From Baffinella frigidus (taxonomy: Eukaryota > Cryptophyceae > Cryptomonadales > Baffinellaceae), in NCBI GenBank assembly GCA_026770585.1, contig MU647452.1, positions 48,950 through 79,266 of the forward strand: a stretch of 30,317 nucleotides of DNA. The letters run 5' to 3'. Positions 9,381 to 19,503 of this stretch are shown one piece after another. The notes under the pieces were generated by a model, which saw nothing but the letters and a program-made list of their open reading frames with translations, was not told the origin of the DNA and did no database searches. The stretch's first letter is position 1. Every line of letters begins with the position of its first letter. Made by a program: the position numbers and the translations under genes.

Positions 9381-11471
9381 ACCCTGAACCATGAACCATA
9401 AACCCTGAACCATAAACCTTAAACCACAAACCCCAAAACCTAACCCCTGATCTTTAAACTCTGAACCCCAAACCCTAGAACCCAAACCCTCAACACTAAA
9501 CCAAAAACACTCAACCCTAAATACTAAACTGTAAACCTAAAACCAAAACACTAAACCCTAAACCCTCAATCTCAGACCCTCAACCCTACAATCAAAACCC
9601 TGAACCCTAAACTCTGAAACCCAAAAGCAAAACCATGAACCCTAAACCCTAAACCCTAAACCCTAAACCCTAAACCCTGCAGCGTAAAACCCTAAACCCT
9701 AAGTTTTTGGCGCTAAACCCTGAACCGTGAACCCCAAACCCTGAGCCCTACACCCCAAACCCTACACCCTCAATTCTCAACCCTCCACCCCAAACATTAA
9801 ACCCTACACCCTGAACCCTAAATTTTACACCCTGCACCCTAAACCCCAGACCTTAAACCCTGAGCCCTGAACCCTACAACCTAAACCCCAATCCCTACAC
9901 CCTGCACCTCACAAAATGAAACCTAAACCCTGAATCCCACACCCCAAATCCTGAATCCTGAACCCTAACCCAAAAACTCTGACCCGGAACCCTAAACCCT
10001 AAACCCTAAACCCTAAACAATCCTGAACCCTCAACCCTCAACACTCAACTCCAAAACCTGACCCCTAAAGCCCGAAAACTAAACACTAAACCCTAAACCC
10101 GACACCCTAAACCCTAAACCCTAAACCCGACACCCTAACTCATAAACACTGAACCGTAAACCGTAAACCCAAAACCCCAACCCTCGAGACAAAACCCTAA
10201 AAGCTGACTCCTGCACCCCAAACGTTACACCGTGAACCCTAAACCTCATGCCCTACACCCTAAACCCTAAAACCCAAACCGTAAACCATACAACTTCAAC
10301 CCTAAACCATAAACCCTAAACCCTGAACCCTGAACCCTAAACCCTAAACCCTAAACCCTGAGCCCTAAACACTAAACCCTCAAACCTGAACCCTACAACC
10401 CTAAACCCTAAACCCCAACCCTAGGCCATGAGCCCTGAATACTGAACACTGAACCCTCAACCCTCAACCCTCAACCCAAACCCCTAAACCCACACACCCT
10501 AAACCCCAAGCCTTCAATCCTGAAGCACAAACCCTGACTATTGAAACCAGACCCCTGAATCCTCAACCCTAAACCCCAAACCGTAGACCCTGAACCATAA
10601 ACCCTCAACCCTCGACCCAAAACCTAAACCCCCAACCCTAAACCCTGAAAAATCAACCCTAAACCCCAAACCCTGAATCCTAAGCGCTAGGTGCTAAACC
10701 TTGAACCCTGAACCCTGAAGACTAGACCCTAACCCCTCAACCCTGAACCCTAAACCCTAAACGCTCAAACCTCAACCCTCAGCACCAAAAACGAAACACT
10801 GGACCCTGAACTCTGTACCTCAAACTTTACACACTAAACTCTAAAACCCCAAAGCCAAAGCCCGAAAACTCTAAAACCCTAAACCCTGAACTCTAAACCC
10901 TACACCCTGTACCCTCAACCCAAAACTCTACACTTTACACCCTACACTTTGCATCCTAAACCCTAGACCCTAAACCCTCAACCCCAAACACTGTGTCCCT
11001 AAATACTATACACTCAACCCTCAACCCTCAACCCTCAGCCCTAAACCCTGAACTCTAAACGCCAAATGTTTAACCCCAAACCCGAAACCCTATACTCTAA
11101 ACCCCAAACACAAAAAACTAAACCATGAACCCCATATCCTAACCCTGAACCCTAGACCCTAAACCCCAAACCCTGAACACTAAACACTGAACCCAACACC
11201 CTGAACTTCTACCCCTAAAGCCTTACCCCTAAACCCTGAACCCTACATCCTAAAGCCTGAACCCTGAATCCTCAACCCTAAACCCTAAATCCTGAACCAT
11301 AACCCCCAAATCCTACAACCCAAACCCTAAACCCCAAACCCTTAAACCCCAATTCTCAATCCTAAACCCTGAACCCTGAACCCTCAACTCTAAACCCAAA
11401 GCCCTATGTACCCTCAACCCTCAAACCTCAACCCTCAACCCTACAACCTACACCTTGAACCCTGAACCCTA
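9375..11471 (+). repeat. Telomere-like island 1, C-rich part (degenerate CCCTAAA)
   Basis: About 2.1 kb of degenerate 7-mer units (CCCTAAA, CCCTGAA, CCCTCAA, CCCCAAA, CCCTACA). Perfect runs are short (for example 9640-9678). Units drift in sequence and length, unlike a live telomere maintained by telomerase. No gene is visible. Motif type is that of plants and many algae. Confidence 0.9.
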
Positions 11472-11821
11472 ATTTCAGGGTTTGGGGTTTAGGGTGTACG
11501 GTTGAGGGTTCAGGGTGTAGGGTTTGATGTTTGGGGTTTAGGGTTCAAGGTTGAGGGTGTAGGGTTCGGAGTGTAGGGCTCAGGGTTTTAAGGGTCTGAG
11601 GTTCATGGTTTTGCTGTTGGGTCACAGAGTTTAGGGTTCAGGGTTCAGGGTTTTGATTGTAGGGTTCAGGGTTCAGGGTTTAGGGCCTAGAGGGTTTAGG
11701 GCCTACAGTTTTGGGATGAGGGTTTACGGTTTAGGGTTTAGGGTTCATGGTTTATGGTTTAGGGTTTAGGGTTTAGGATTCAGGATTTAGGGTTTAGGAT
11801 TTAGGGTTTGGGGTTTAGGGT
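11472..11821 (-). repeat. Telomere-like island 1, G-rich part (degenerate TTTAGGG)
   Basis: At about 11472 the strand of the repeat flips: CCCTAA is followed by TTTCAGGGTTTGGGGTTTAGGG units for 350 bases. The order C-rich then G-rich is opposite to what an end-to-end telomere fusion would give. Confidence 0.85.
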
Positions 11822-12113
11822 TACATCACCAAATGTTGAAAGTTGCACCTGTCGGGAACCCATTTTTCTCGGGAGGTGCTGGCATGTTTTTCGTGGCTCG
11901 TGAGAAAAAGCCCACCTTCCGTCCCTTATTTATTAAGAAACCCAGTGAAAACGCCCGCCCTTAATTATGAAGGAACTCAGTGAGAACACCCGCCTTCCCT
12001 TCCTTATTTATTAAGGAACTCACACACCAAAAACGCCCTGTTCCTTATGACGACCGTTCCTTGTAGTTGAGGTACCCCTGTAGGGTTCAGGGTTTATGTT
12101 TCAGGGTTTAGGT
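11822..12113. repeat. AT-richer spacer with ~45-bp tandem units
   Basis: Three imperfect units carry CCTTATTTATTAAGAAAC / CCCAGTGAAAACGCCCGCC-like sequence (about 11915-12040). A fragment GAGGTACCCCTGTAG at 12070 matches one end of the TACAGGGGTACC MITE family, and a short TTCAGGGTTTA stretch follows. No gene. Confidence 0.55.
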
Positions 12114-12508
12114 GTAGCGCTGCTCGTGAGAGCTGCACCGATCCCCGCCCACAAATGCAGGGGTCGGAGGGGAACGGCGTCAAAAATTAAGAGCCAAAAA
12201 GTAACAGCAGCAAGATATGAAAACTTGCCTCCGAAAGTGGAGATCGCCTTTAGGTCCTTTAGGTCCTTGTTCTAAGTTCTTTCTTCAGAGCAGCGCTACT
12301 TTCTGGGGACCAGCGCTACTTTCTGGTCACCTGCCTGCCTACGTTTTTCTCGGAGGCGGCGGTCGTCACGTCCAGCCCCGCTGAGCAGGAGCGAGCCGCC
12401 CCGTCGTGGTCAACCAACCGCGGATCCTTTAGGTCCTTTAGGTCCTTTAGGAGCTACGATCGAAGATCCTCTACAAGGGGTAACGCGACCAACTTAAAAG
12501 TGGAGATT
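12114..12508 (-). repeat. Right arm of the large inverted repeat
   Basis: Reverse complement of 8801-9380, with an extra ~44 bases (about 12158-12201) absent from the left arm and a triplicated TCCTTTAGG stretch near 12425-12450. It ends directly at the 5' flank of gene 2, so the promoter of gene 2 must lie in or overlap this repeat. Confidence 0.75.
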
Positions 12509-12579
12509 GTCCTATGTTGTGGGAATTGGAGCCGTTGCCCCGTCAGCGGCTGACCGCAAGGCAGTCACCAAGAGTCAGC

Positions 12580-13980
12580 ATGGACCGGGACCTGGGAATG
12601 GGGGCGCCGGCGCTGGAAGCTGTGTCAACAGTGGGATCAGCGGCGGGGGCCGTGGCGGGAGAAGGCACGCGGCGGGCGCTGATCGTGGCGGTGGAAGAGT
12701 ACGATGCCAAGGAGATCCGGAATCTCGCCAATGTCGACTTCGACGCGAACCTTCTGAAAACCACGCTGCAGAAGCTGGGGTGGGAGGTGGAGATGCTTTT
12801 CGGACCAGGGCTTGAGAAGGCGAAGGCGGAGATCGATCGGTTTGCCGAGTCGGTGGTGGGGAGCGGGGAGGCGTGCCTGCTGGCGTTCGTCGGGCACGGG
12901 GTGGAGGCGGGGGGGCACATCTTCCTGGTGCCGCGGGACGCGGTGTGGAGCGAGAGGGGAGGGGCGGAGGGGTGCCTGCGGCTGGCGGAGGTGCAGGAGA
13001 TGTTTCGGAGGCGTCGGGGAAACCCGCCCGGGCAGTCAGAGGCGACGGTGTTTCTCTTGGATTGCTGCCGCAGCGGGCTGCCGAGCTCGTTTCTGGAGGG
13101 GGCGGGGACGCGCGGGGCGGGGGAGGAGGGGAAGCAGGGGGTGCGGAGCGAGGTGGTGAACTCGATCGTGATCTGCTCGACGTCGTCGGGGCGCACGGCG
13201 GGAGACGGGAAGGAGAGCACGGGGGGGCCGTTCATGAAGTCGTCGGACAAGGTGAAGCCCGCGGCTGCGACCCAGTTCAGGGTGGGCAAAGAGAACCTGC
13301 GGGTGTTCCAAGTGCGGGAGGAGGCGCTGTACGCGCTGGCGCGGTGGATGGAGGACAAGAGCGGGCAGGAGCCGGATCGGATGCTTGTGCACGGGATGGG
13401 AGGCACGGGCAAGACGACGCTGGGCAAGATGTTTGCAGCGCGGGCGGCCGCGGAGGGAGTGCGTGACGCGGTGCTGTTTTTCACGCTCTCGGACGGGAGC
13501 TGCATCAAGGAGTACGTGGAGGTGGCCAAGAAGCTGGGGTCGTCGGCGGAGAGTGTGGAGAGGCTGAGCGAGGAGAAGCTGCGGGCACACGTGCACGGCC
13601 TTCTTGAGAGCAAGGAGTGGGAGGGCAGGTGGCTCGTGGTGCTCGACGACCTGCCGGACCCAGCGGACGAGAGTGCAGCGTGGGTATGGCGGGAGTTCCC
13701 GTTTGGGAGCGGCAAGACGCTGGTCACGTCTCGATCGCCGGAGTGGGCCAAGGAGGGGGGGGAGGAGACGTGGAGGCGGTTGACGTTGCAGGGCATGACG
13801 GAGGCGGAGGCGTGCGGGTGGGTGCGGCGGCGGGTCCCGGCCTGGGAGGGGGACGAGGCGGGGGTGTTGGAGCTGGTGCGGAAGCTGGGGTGCCTGCCGC
13901 TGTCGATCGAGCAGGCGGCCGCGTTTGTCAAGGAAGCCAACGGCAAATTCAAGAGCCCCGCGCTCTACCTCGCCGAGCAG
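12580..13980 (+). other. First exon of gene 2 (caspase-like domain and NB-ARC core)
   Basis: 467 codons ending at GCCGAGCAG|GTGCGC. Reading past this donor gives a 24-residue tail rich in Cys, Arg and Ser that stops at 14052 and fits no domain. The exon at 14111 (AKVSSVLRERWEERRRRK, preceded by GGCGTGGCAG) continues the frame. The exon is about 65% G+C by eye, unlike its repeat-rich flanks. The 469-codon frame on the opposite strand is a shadow. Confidence 0.88.
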
Positions 13981-16900
13981 GTGCGCGAGGGGTGCTGCTT
14001 CGGGCTTGTGTGTCTGCGTGGTAGCTCCAAGCGGAGGACTTGGTCGCAATGAATGGGGACCGGTCTGAGTATGTCATTTGTCAACTCTGAAGAGTGGAGT
14101 GGCGTGGCAGGCCAAGGTTTCCTCGGTGCTGCGGGAGAGGTGGGAAGAGAGGCGTCGGCGCAAGCTTTACTTCGGAGAGTACCCCTTCTCGTTCGCAGAG
14201 GTGCGTCCCGCCTGCCTCTGACTGCCTCTGCGCCGCGTGAGGGGCGGGATCGGAGGCGTTGGGCGTGCGCTCTGCCAGAGGCCAGCCGTGGGAGCTTGCT
14301 GGGTTCCTGAGCGAGGGGTGCGCGCGTGCAGGTCATCTCGCTCACATTTGCGAAGCTCAGCCTCGAGACTGACGAAGGCGTCAAATCGGTGAGTGCCGCG
14401 CGCCCGTGACGTGCCGCAGGCTGGGTGTCAGCAGCGACAGTGCGCGCTTGCTCTTTTGCTTTCAGACCTTTCCCGGTGCGTGGGCCGTGTTGACATACGT
14501 GGGGCGTGCCGCCCAATCGTCGAATCCCTTTCAAAGGCCAGCACGAAAGAGACTCGACGTTTTGGCTGGAGTTTCGTTGTTGAGGTTCGTGGTGGTGATT
14601 GCATGCTGCCACGTCCCTTTACTTTGCCCCACAACCCCTCGCCCGCTTCAGGGGTTCGGGTTTCGGGTGTAGTCCCTCGAACGTCCCTCGAAGCACAGAG
14701 GGTGCTTGCGCGTGGAAGAGAGAGAGGGAGAGGGAGAGGGAGAGTGGAGGGAGGGAAGGGACGCCCTGCGGGTGTGCTCTGTGGTAGCGAGTGGGTGGGT
14801 GGGTGTTGACGAGCAGGTGTGCATCGATCGCGAGCAGGGGGGGGCGATCGAACTGCTGCGCAAGATGGCGTTTCTCCACACGGACGGGATCCCTGCGGAC
14901 CTCTTCAAGGTCAGCTCCCGAGACTCCCCGCACCACCAACGCACCAAAACACCACCAACGCACCACCAACGCAGCAGCAACGCGTGTGCCTGACTCTCTC
15001 GGGGCTGCGGGGCGAGATGCACGGCCCAGGCGATCGAACAGTGTCTCAAGCTTTGTCCAAAGCTACCCGTACACTTCGGGTAGCTTTGGAGAAAGTGCGC
15101 AAGTGGGCCCTTTCGGCAGTCCTCGACCGAGCCACTTCCTAGTCTTTCCCGATCACGCGGAGGTCATGCGGGGGGTGTCCTGCACCCCCAAAGTCACATG
15201 TGCACAGTCCATCTATTCAAACCGAGAATGTGAACCCCCCTCAGCCTGAATTTGCCTTTGTTTGCCGGCTACATTCTTCCAGAACTTTCCAAATTCGCGT
15301 CCCCCTGGATGTGACACGCCGGAAATTGATTTCCGAAAATGGTAAATTAATTCGAACCCGACCCGGTCCCTCGCTATCCGAGCAACCACACAGCGGGCTA
15401 CGAAGTGATTTCCGGTGTCTCAGTCACCGAAAATATGCTACCTTGTCCGCAGGAACCCCCATGTCCCTACGATACTGTCTACTGCGTGGTCTATAGATTA
15501 TCTACCTATGGGTTGTTCAAGAAATCCTTTTGCAGCCCGCTGTGTGAGGTGAGACTCGCGCTGGACGCGGCTCTGAGCGCTCTCTCTGGCTCGTGTCGCG
15601 CAGGACGAGGAGTGGGTGCACGTGAGCACGCTGGCGCGCCACTCGCTGGTGCTGGATATCGAGGGGGGGGGGCTGTCGATGCACGCCATGACCCAGGAGG
15701 TCGTGCGGGACCTGCTCATGGGGAGTTCTGCTGTCTCCTTGCTGGGGGGGGTGCTGGAAGCGCTCAAGGACAAGATGGGGAATTTCGACCCTGAGAAGCC
15801 CAAGACGTTTTCGGAAGCGAGGTGGTTCGCGCGGCACGTGAGGGCTGCTGCGTCGCACTTCCACTCCGGGTCGGAGGGACGCTCCGCCGGTGCTCAGCTG
15901 GTGCTGGCCAGCGTGTGCTCCAACGCCGGGGCGTTCTTCTCGGATGTGGCGTGCTCGTTCGGAGACGCCCTCGCGATGCACGAGGCGGCGCTGTGCGCGT
16001 TTGTCAATGCACTCGGCGAGGACCACGTGAACGTGGGCGCAGCGTTGAACCTGATCGGGAATGTCTACACCAAGCGGGGGGCGTTCGACTTGGCGCTGGA
16101 GCAGTACGAGAAGAGCGTGGCGATCAGGAGCAAGGCGGTTGGGCACGACCGCACCGCACTGGCCAAGACCTTCAACAACATGGCCTTCGTCTACCGCGCG
16201 CAGGGCAAGTTCCCGGAGGCGCTGGACAAGTACACCAAGAGCGTGGCGATCTACGTCGAGGAGTCGGGGGACGAGGGTCCGGACGTGGCGAAGTCGTACA
16301 TGGGCATGGCCGTCGTCTTCAAGGAGATGGGGAGGCTCGAGGAATCGCTGGACCTTCACCAGCGGAGCCTCACGATCAGGATCAACAAGCTGGGCGCGGA
16401 CCACGCGGACGTCGCTCTGTCGTACAGCAACATGGGCAACGTGTTCTTCGAGCAGGGGGAGCTCAAGAAGGCGGCGGCGATGTACCAGAAGAGCTCAGAC
16501 ATCTCGAGGTGTCGCGATGACGCGCTGGGCCCCGAGCACTTGGAGGCGGCTGGGCGATTGCTCCTCATGGGCAAGATGAAATGCGCGCAGGGGCAGCACG
16601 CCGAGGGCCTGGAGCTGTTCCAGAGGAGCGCCGACATCAGGATCAAGGCGCTCGGCCCCAACCACGTGGAGGTGGCCGCGTCGTACGAGGGCATGGGCAT
16701 CGCCTGCGAACATGTGGTGGACCACGCAACCAAAGCAAGCCTTATTTGAATGTCCCGGATGTTGACCGATCGCTGTTTTTTTATGGGACGAATCCTTCCC
16801 TGTGTAGCTCTCTGCTCGGTGCACAGCCTGCCCGGTTCAGTCAACAGTTTTGAGACGATCTCACACAGACCTAGGAGCTAGATTTGACGCCACGAGGCTT

Positions 16901-19503
16901 GTCATTTAATTCGGATCCTTTTGACAATTCTGGTCCTTTTTTACCACACAAAGATTGTGATTTGTACCAGACGATTCAGCGTACGACCATGCAGGATTCT
17001 TGGGTTGGGCTGGGAGAACAAATAAGTTCACACGGAATTTGTACCAACTTTCTGAAAAATTGAATTTTCCCTGGGGAGAATGTTCACTTATGAACTTTCA
17101 GAATAGCCAGATTCTGGCTATTTCTACTCTCAGCCAGTCAGCTCTAGAATCTTGCGTGGAATGCCGTTGAAAACTTAAAAGCTTTCTGGAAAGCAAGGTT
17201 TCTCACCTTCATCGAATTCCTTCTTTTCCACACAATTTCGCGGCTCAATCGCTTCCAACGAAATCATTCGCCTGAAATTATTTGAATATTCAGACATTAG
17301 TACAGGGAATGTGTGGTACAGAAGGATCAGAACCACTCGAATCCTACGAAGATCGTTCCTAAGGTCAATTATTGGATTGTTTCTGAGGAAACACGCCAAG
17401 GGTCAGTAATGGTTGGTCACGTTACGCCCGGATGTCCGGGCTCGGTGTGAAGCGCAGCCTTTTGAGCGGTGTGTTTGCGACTGTTCAAAAGCGTCTGAAA
17501 TGTCGCTTTGCACGTAGCCTTAGTTTGAACACTGGTTAATTGTTTTTGGAGATGTTTAGATCAGAGTGCTCACCGTGACTTCGCCTTCAAAACGAACCTG
17601 AAGGACATGGGTTCAATGATTCCGCCTTCCGCATTCTAATCTCGTCCCAAAAAGGTCATATTTAGCTTACACGGGAAAGAGGTCGTTTTACGCCCGTGGT
17701 GTCCGGAGCGTGGAGCAGGCACTCAAAGACTGAGCAGTGGTGCAGAACATCCATGGTTGCTGTCGTCAATAACTCACCCTGTCTCTCGATCTCGTCTTGC
17801 AGGGCAAGCTGAGCGAAGCGCTAGAGCTGTACAAGAAGTGCGTCGCGATCAATGTCAAGGAGCTGGGGCCCACGCACGGGGACGTCGGCAGGACGTACAA
17901 CAACATGGGCACCTTGTGCTGCAGGCAGAAACGGTACGCGGAGGGGATGGCCATGTTCGAGAAGTGTGTCGCGATCAAGATCGGCGCGGTGGGGGACAGC
18001 CACTTGGATTTGGCCACGTTGTACTGGAACATGGGCAACGTCTGTCTCGTGCAGGAGAAGCGTGTTGAGGCGCTGGAGCAGTTCCGCAAGTGTGTGGAGA
18101 TCGAGAAGCAGGCGAGAGCCCCCCCCCGTACAACTCGTGACTCACCACGCCAGGGCAGAAGTGAAACTTTCATTTTCTTGTCCATCCCACACAGCTGGCT
18201 ACGAAGAGATTTTCGGGGCGATTCTGCCCGACTTTCCGTTACCTTATCCGTATAAATACCCCTATGTCCCTACGGTATGACGTACCGTAAGGTCTATTGA
18301 TTATTCACTAAGGGGTTATTCACGAAATCCTTTCGAAGTCCGCTGTGTGGTACGAGTAAAGTTGATTCTCACTCAGGAAATACGCCAAAAATCTAGGAAT
18401 TGGAGCCCTTTGCTGCAGGTATAATGTTTCATCTGTACCCACGAAACACTTTAAGCGCGAAATGTTGAGTTCGAAATCCCCACTTATGCCTTGGCGTGGT
18501 CTCACGTTTCTGAGGTACTAATCGTGCCTGGTTTAGGCCCGTCATACATGAAAGAATTTCAGCGGACCTGGATACGAGATATCAATTCCCTGGTAAGTTT
18601 GCAACCAATACTTTGAATCGATCGGGAGTTCTCGGAATGGCAGGAAAAACGGCTTCCATTAGATGGACCGAAACCTTTTTCCTGCAATGTCATTTACGGT
18701 TATTTCGGTAATGCATGGTGGGGTAGGTTCGTTGCACGTACCATGACATGCAAAATGCTTTGGCAGCGTATGAACCGATGCTTACCATAACAAACCGATA
18801 AGTGGCTGGCTCAATTGACTGGCTCAACTACCGGAACGATTTCGATGACAGGATTCGTCCTGTGTGGAAGTGACAAAAATCCCGCCATCCACTCGAGGCT
18901 AGAAATGGGGCCATTTTAAATGTGGGGATGTTAAATTTAGTACCAGTCACGGGCAGGCTTGGTCACGTATCTCGAGGAATTACGCGAGATACGTGATCAA
19001 CGCCCCTACTTGAGTGAAAATTACTACACAATTTTTTTCCCCTTCACTCGTAAAGGACCTGTAAACTCAAAACTTTGAAAATAGTCCCTCTTCCAGTCTC
19101 GAGTGGATTGCCAGGCCGGTTCCAGGCCTTTCAGGAATTTCCGAATAACGGGCCTTCAGTTACCGTCCTGGTATGAATCCTGTCCGGTTCCGTAAACAGT
19201 CGTGGGATTTGGTTGCAGAACTTGGGCGACGAGCACCCCGCCGTCGCCAAGTCGTACCAGAACATGGCAGATCTACATGTCGAGCTGGCCCAGTACGACG
19301 AGGCGCTGACGCTCTACCAGCAGAGCCTCGACATCAAGATCAAGATGCAGGGGGAGGGGCACGAGGAGGACGTGGCCGCCGTGTACTCTGTTATGGCCTC
19401 GGTGTACGCCAAGCAGGACAAGACCGAGAAGGCGCTGGAGATGCAGAAGAAGAGTGCGGCGGCCGCTTTTTCGGGAAAGACTACAGGGGTACCTTGCTCC
19501 TAA
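12580..19503 (+). CDS. Caspase-like - NB-ARC - TPR protein (NLR/apoptosome-like)
   Basis: Seven exons joined in phase 0: 12580-13980, 14111-14200, 14332-14388, 14817-14909, 15604-16716, 17803-18111, 19219-19503 (about 1115 residues). Peptidase C14-like domain, residues 32-205: RRALIVAVEEYD, GHG with His106, and DCCRSG with Cys163, the two catalytic positions. NB-ARC from about 245: P-loop GMGGTGKTT (272-280), kinase-2 WLVVLDDLPD (351-360), RNBS-B KTLVTSRS, GCLPLS (437-442). The small exons continue the NB-ARC winged-helix region (VISLTFAKLSLE; IELLRKMAFLHTDGIPADLF). Exon 5 opens with a winged-helix end containing LSMHAMTQEVV, in the MHD position, then TPRs of ~42 residues run to the C terminus, about ten in all. 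Expected role: ATP-dependent sensor whose TPRs bind a ligand or partner and whose oligomerisation activates the fused protease. Start chosen at ATG 12580; an in-frame ATG at 12514 lies in repeat sequence. The exon 5 end (16716 or 16713) and last exon are less sure. Confidence 0.82.
14111..14200 (+). other. Gene 2 exon 2
   Basis: Thirty codons between acceptor GGCGTGGCAG and donor GCAGAG|GTGCGT. It encodes a basic helix and KLYFGEYPFSF, in the linker after the GLPL-like motif. Confidence 0.7.
14332..14388 (+). other. Gene 2 exon 3
   Basis: Nineteen codons (VISLTFAKLSLETDEGVKS) between acceptor CGCGTGCAG and donor TCG|GTGAGT. The pattern (hydrophobic)SLTFxKL matches the first winged-helix-domain helix of NB-ARC proteins. 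Confidence 0.72.
14817..14909 (+). other. Gene 2 exon 4
   Basis: Thirty-one codons from acceptor GACGAGCAG to donor CAAG|GTCAGC. ELLRKMAFLHTDGIPADLF matches the NB-ARC winged-helix segment usually written LLxLCAFLxPDxIPxxLL. A second acceptor (…GCGAGCAG, exon from 14838) would give the same frame without the first seven codons. A CT/GA-rich stretch at 14716-14755 lies in the intron before it. Confidence 0.7.
15057..15089. repeat. Perfect 13-bp hairpin in gene 2 intron 4
   Basis: CCAAAGCTACCCG and its exact complement CGGGTAGCTTTGG flank a 7-base loop. It could be a fold-back remnant or an RNA structure in the intron. Confidence 0.6.
15386..15546 (+). mobile_element. MITE family 1, copy 1 (gene 2 intron)
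   Basis: 161 bases with ends CCACACAGCGGGCT and AGCCCGCTGTGTG. The internal landmarks CTATGTCCCTACG-type and TTATTCA/GTTCAAGAAATC sequences are shared with the copies at 18187, 28032 and 28331. Non-coding. It sits 57 bases before the acceptor of the 15604 exon. Confidence 0.8.
15604..16716 (+). other. Gene 2 exon 5 (winged-helix end and first TPR block)
   Basis: 371 codons from acceptor GTCGCGCAG. About 20-30 residues normally found between the IPxDLF segment and HVSTLARHSLV seem to be missing, so a small exon may be hidden in 14910-15603; AIEQCLKLC from 15030 is a weak candidate. Six TPRs follow, with EALDKYTKSVAIYVEE-type helices. The 3' boundary is placed at CATGTG|GTGGAC because the next exon (GKLSEALELYKKC) then completes a TPR with normal spacing. 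Confidence 0.75.
17010..17160. repeat. Dispersed ~150-bp repeat, copy in gene 2 intron
   Basis: The segment with TTCACACGGAATTTGTACCA, GGGGAGAATGT(T/C)CACTTATGAACTT, CCAGAT(T)CTGGCTATTT and GCCAGTCAGCTCTA is repeated in the same orientation at 29611-29759 in gene 3. No clear terminal repeats. The rest of this intron (16717-17802) shows nothing I recognise. Confidence 0.7.
17803..18111 (+). other. Gene 2 exon 6 (TPRs), ending at a likely GC donor
   Basis: Acceptor CTCGTCTTGCAG. 103 codons encode two full TPRs and part of another (EALELYKKCVAIN, EGMAMFEKCVAIK, EALEQFRKCVEIEKQ). The TPR spacing fits the next exon (NLGDEHPAVAKSYQNMA) only if the exon ends at AAGCAG|GCGAGA, a GC-AG intron. A GT donor 27 bases on would insert extra residues with Arg/Pro. 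Confidence 0.7.
18187..18350 (+). mobile_element. MITE family 1, copy 2 (gene 2 intron)
   Basis: 164 bases with ends CCACACAGCTGGCT and AGTCCGCTGTGTGG. It has TTTCCGTTACCTTATCC and CCCCTATGTCCC(T/A)A landmarks, also present in the copy at 28032. It lies 75 bases after the proposed GC donor of gene 2. Confidence 0.8.
18848..19184. mobile_element. Possible 337-bp element with inverted ends
   Basis: GACAGGATTC at 18848-18857 is the exact complement of GAATCCTGTC at 19175-19184. Inside, CCACTCGAG (18890) pairs with CTCGAGTGG (19099), and GTCACGTATCTCG pairs with CGAGATACGTGAT around 18963-18997. The nested order suggests a non-autonomous fold-back element within the last gene 2 intron. Confidence 0.5.
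19219..19503 (+). other. Gene 2 last recognised exon, stop codon inside a MITE
   Basis: Acceptor GGTTGCAG. It encodes two TPRs (EALTLYQQSLDIK; KALEMQKKS), then a tail of about 14 residues that ends at TAA 19501-19503. The last seven codons lie within the MITE that starts at 19482. A donor at AAGAAGA|GTGCGG with a further exon from 19705 (acceptor CTTCTCGACAG) is possible. An AATAAA at 19676 could mark the 3' end. Confidence 0.65.

Noticed and set aside
9375-11471. CRISPR-like or satellite array
   Set aside because: Units are 7 bases, degenerate and without spacers; the DNA is eukaryotic and the motif is telomere-like.
9375-11821. Head-to-head telomere fusion
   Set aside because: A fusion would read TTTAGGG then CCCTAAA on the plus strand; the observed order is the reverse.
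12543-13952. 469-codon open frame on the minus strand, opposite gene 2 exon 1
   Set aside because: It is the shadow of a GC-rich coding exon; it is Ser/Pro/Arg-rich with no domain, while the plus strand has ordered catalytic and nucleotide-binding motifs.
14466-14475. Ten-base micro-exon between GCTTTCAG and GTGCGT in a gene 2 intron
   Set aside because: It would shift the phase from 0 to 1, and the next exon then no longer reads as NB-ARC sequence.
15030-15068. Small exon AIEQCLKLC in gene 2 intron 4
   Set aside because: It would fill a probable gap in the winged-helix region and is in phase 0, but it overlaps a perfect hairpin and its donor is weak, so it was not added to the model.
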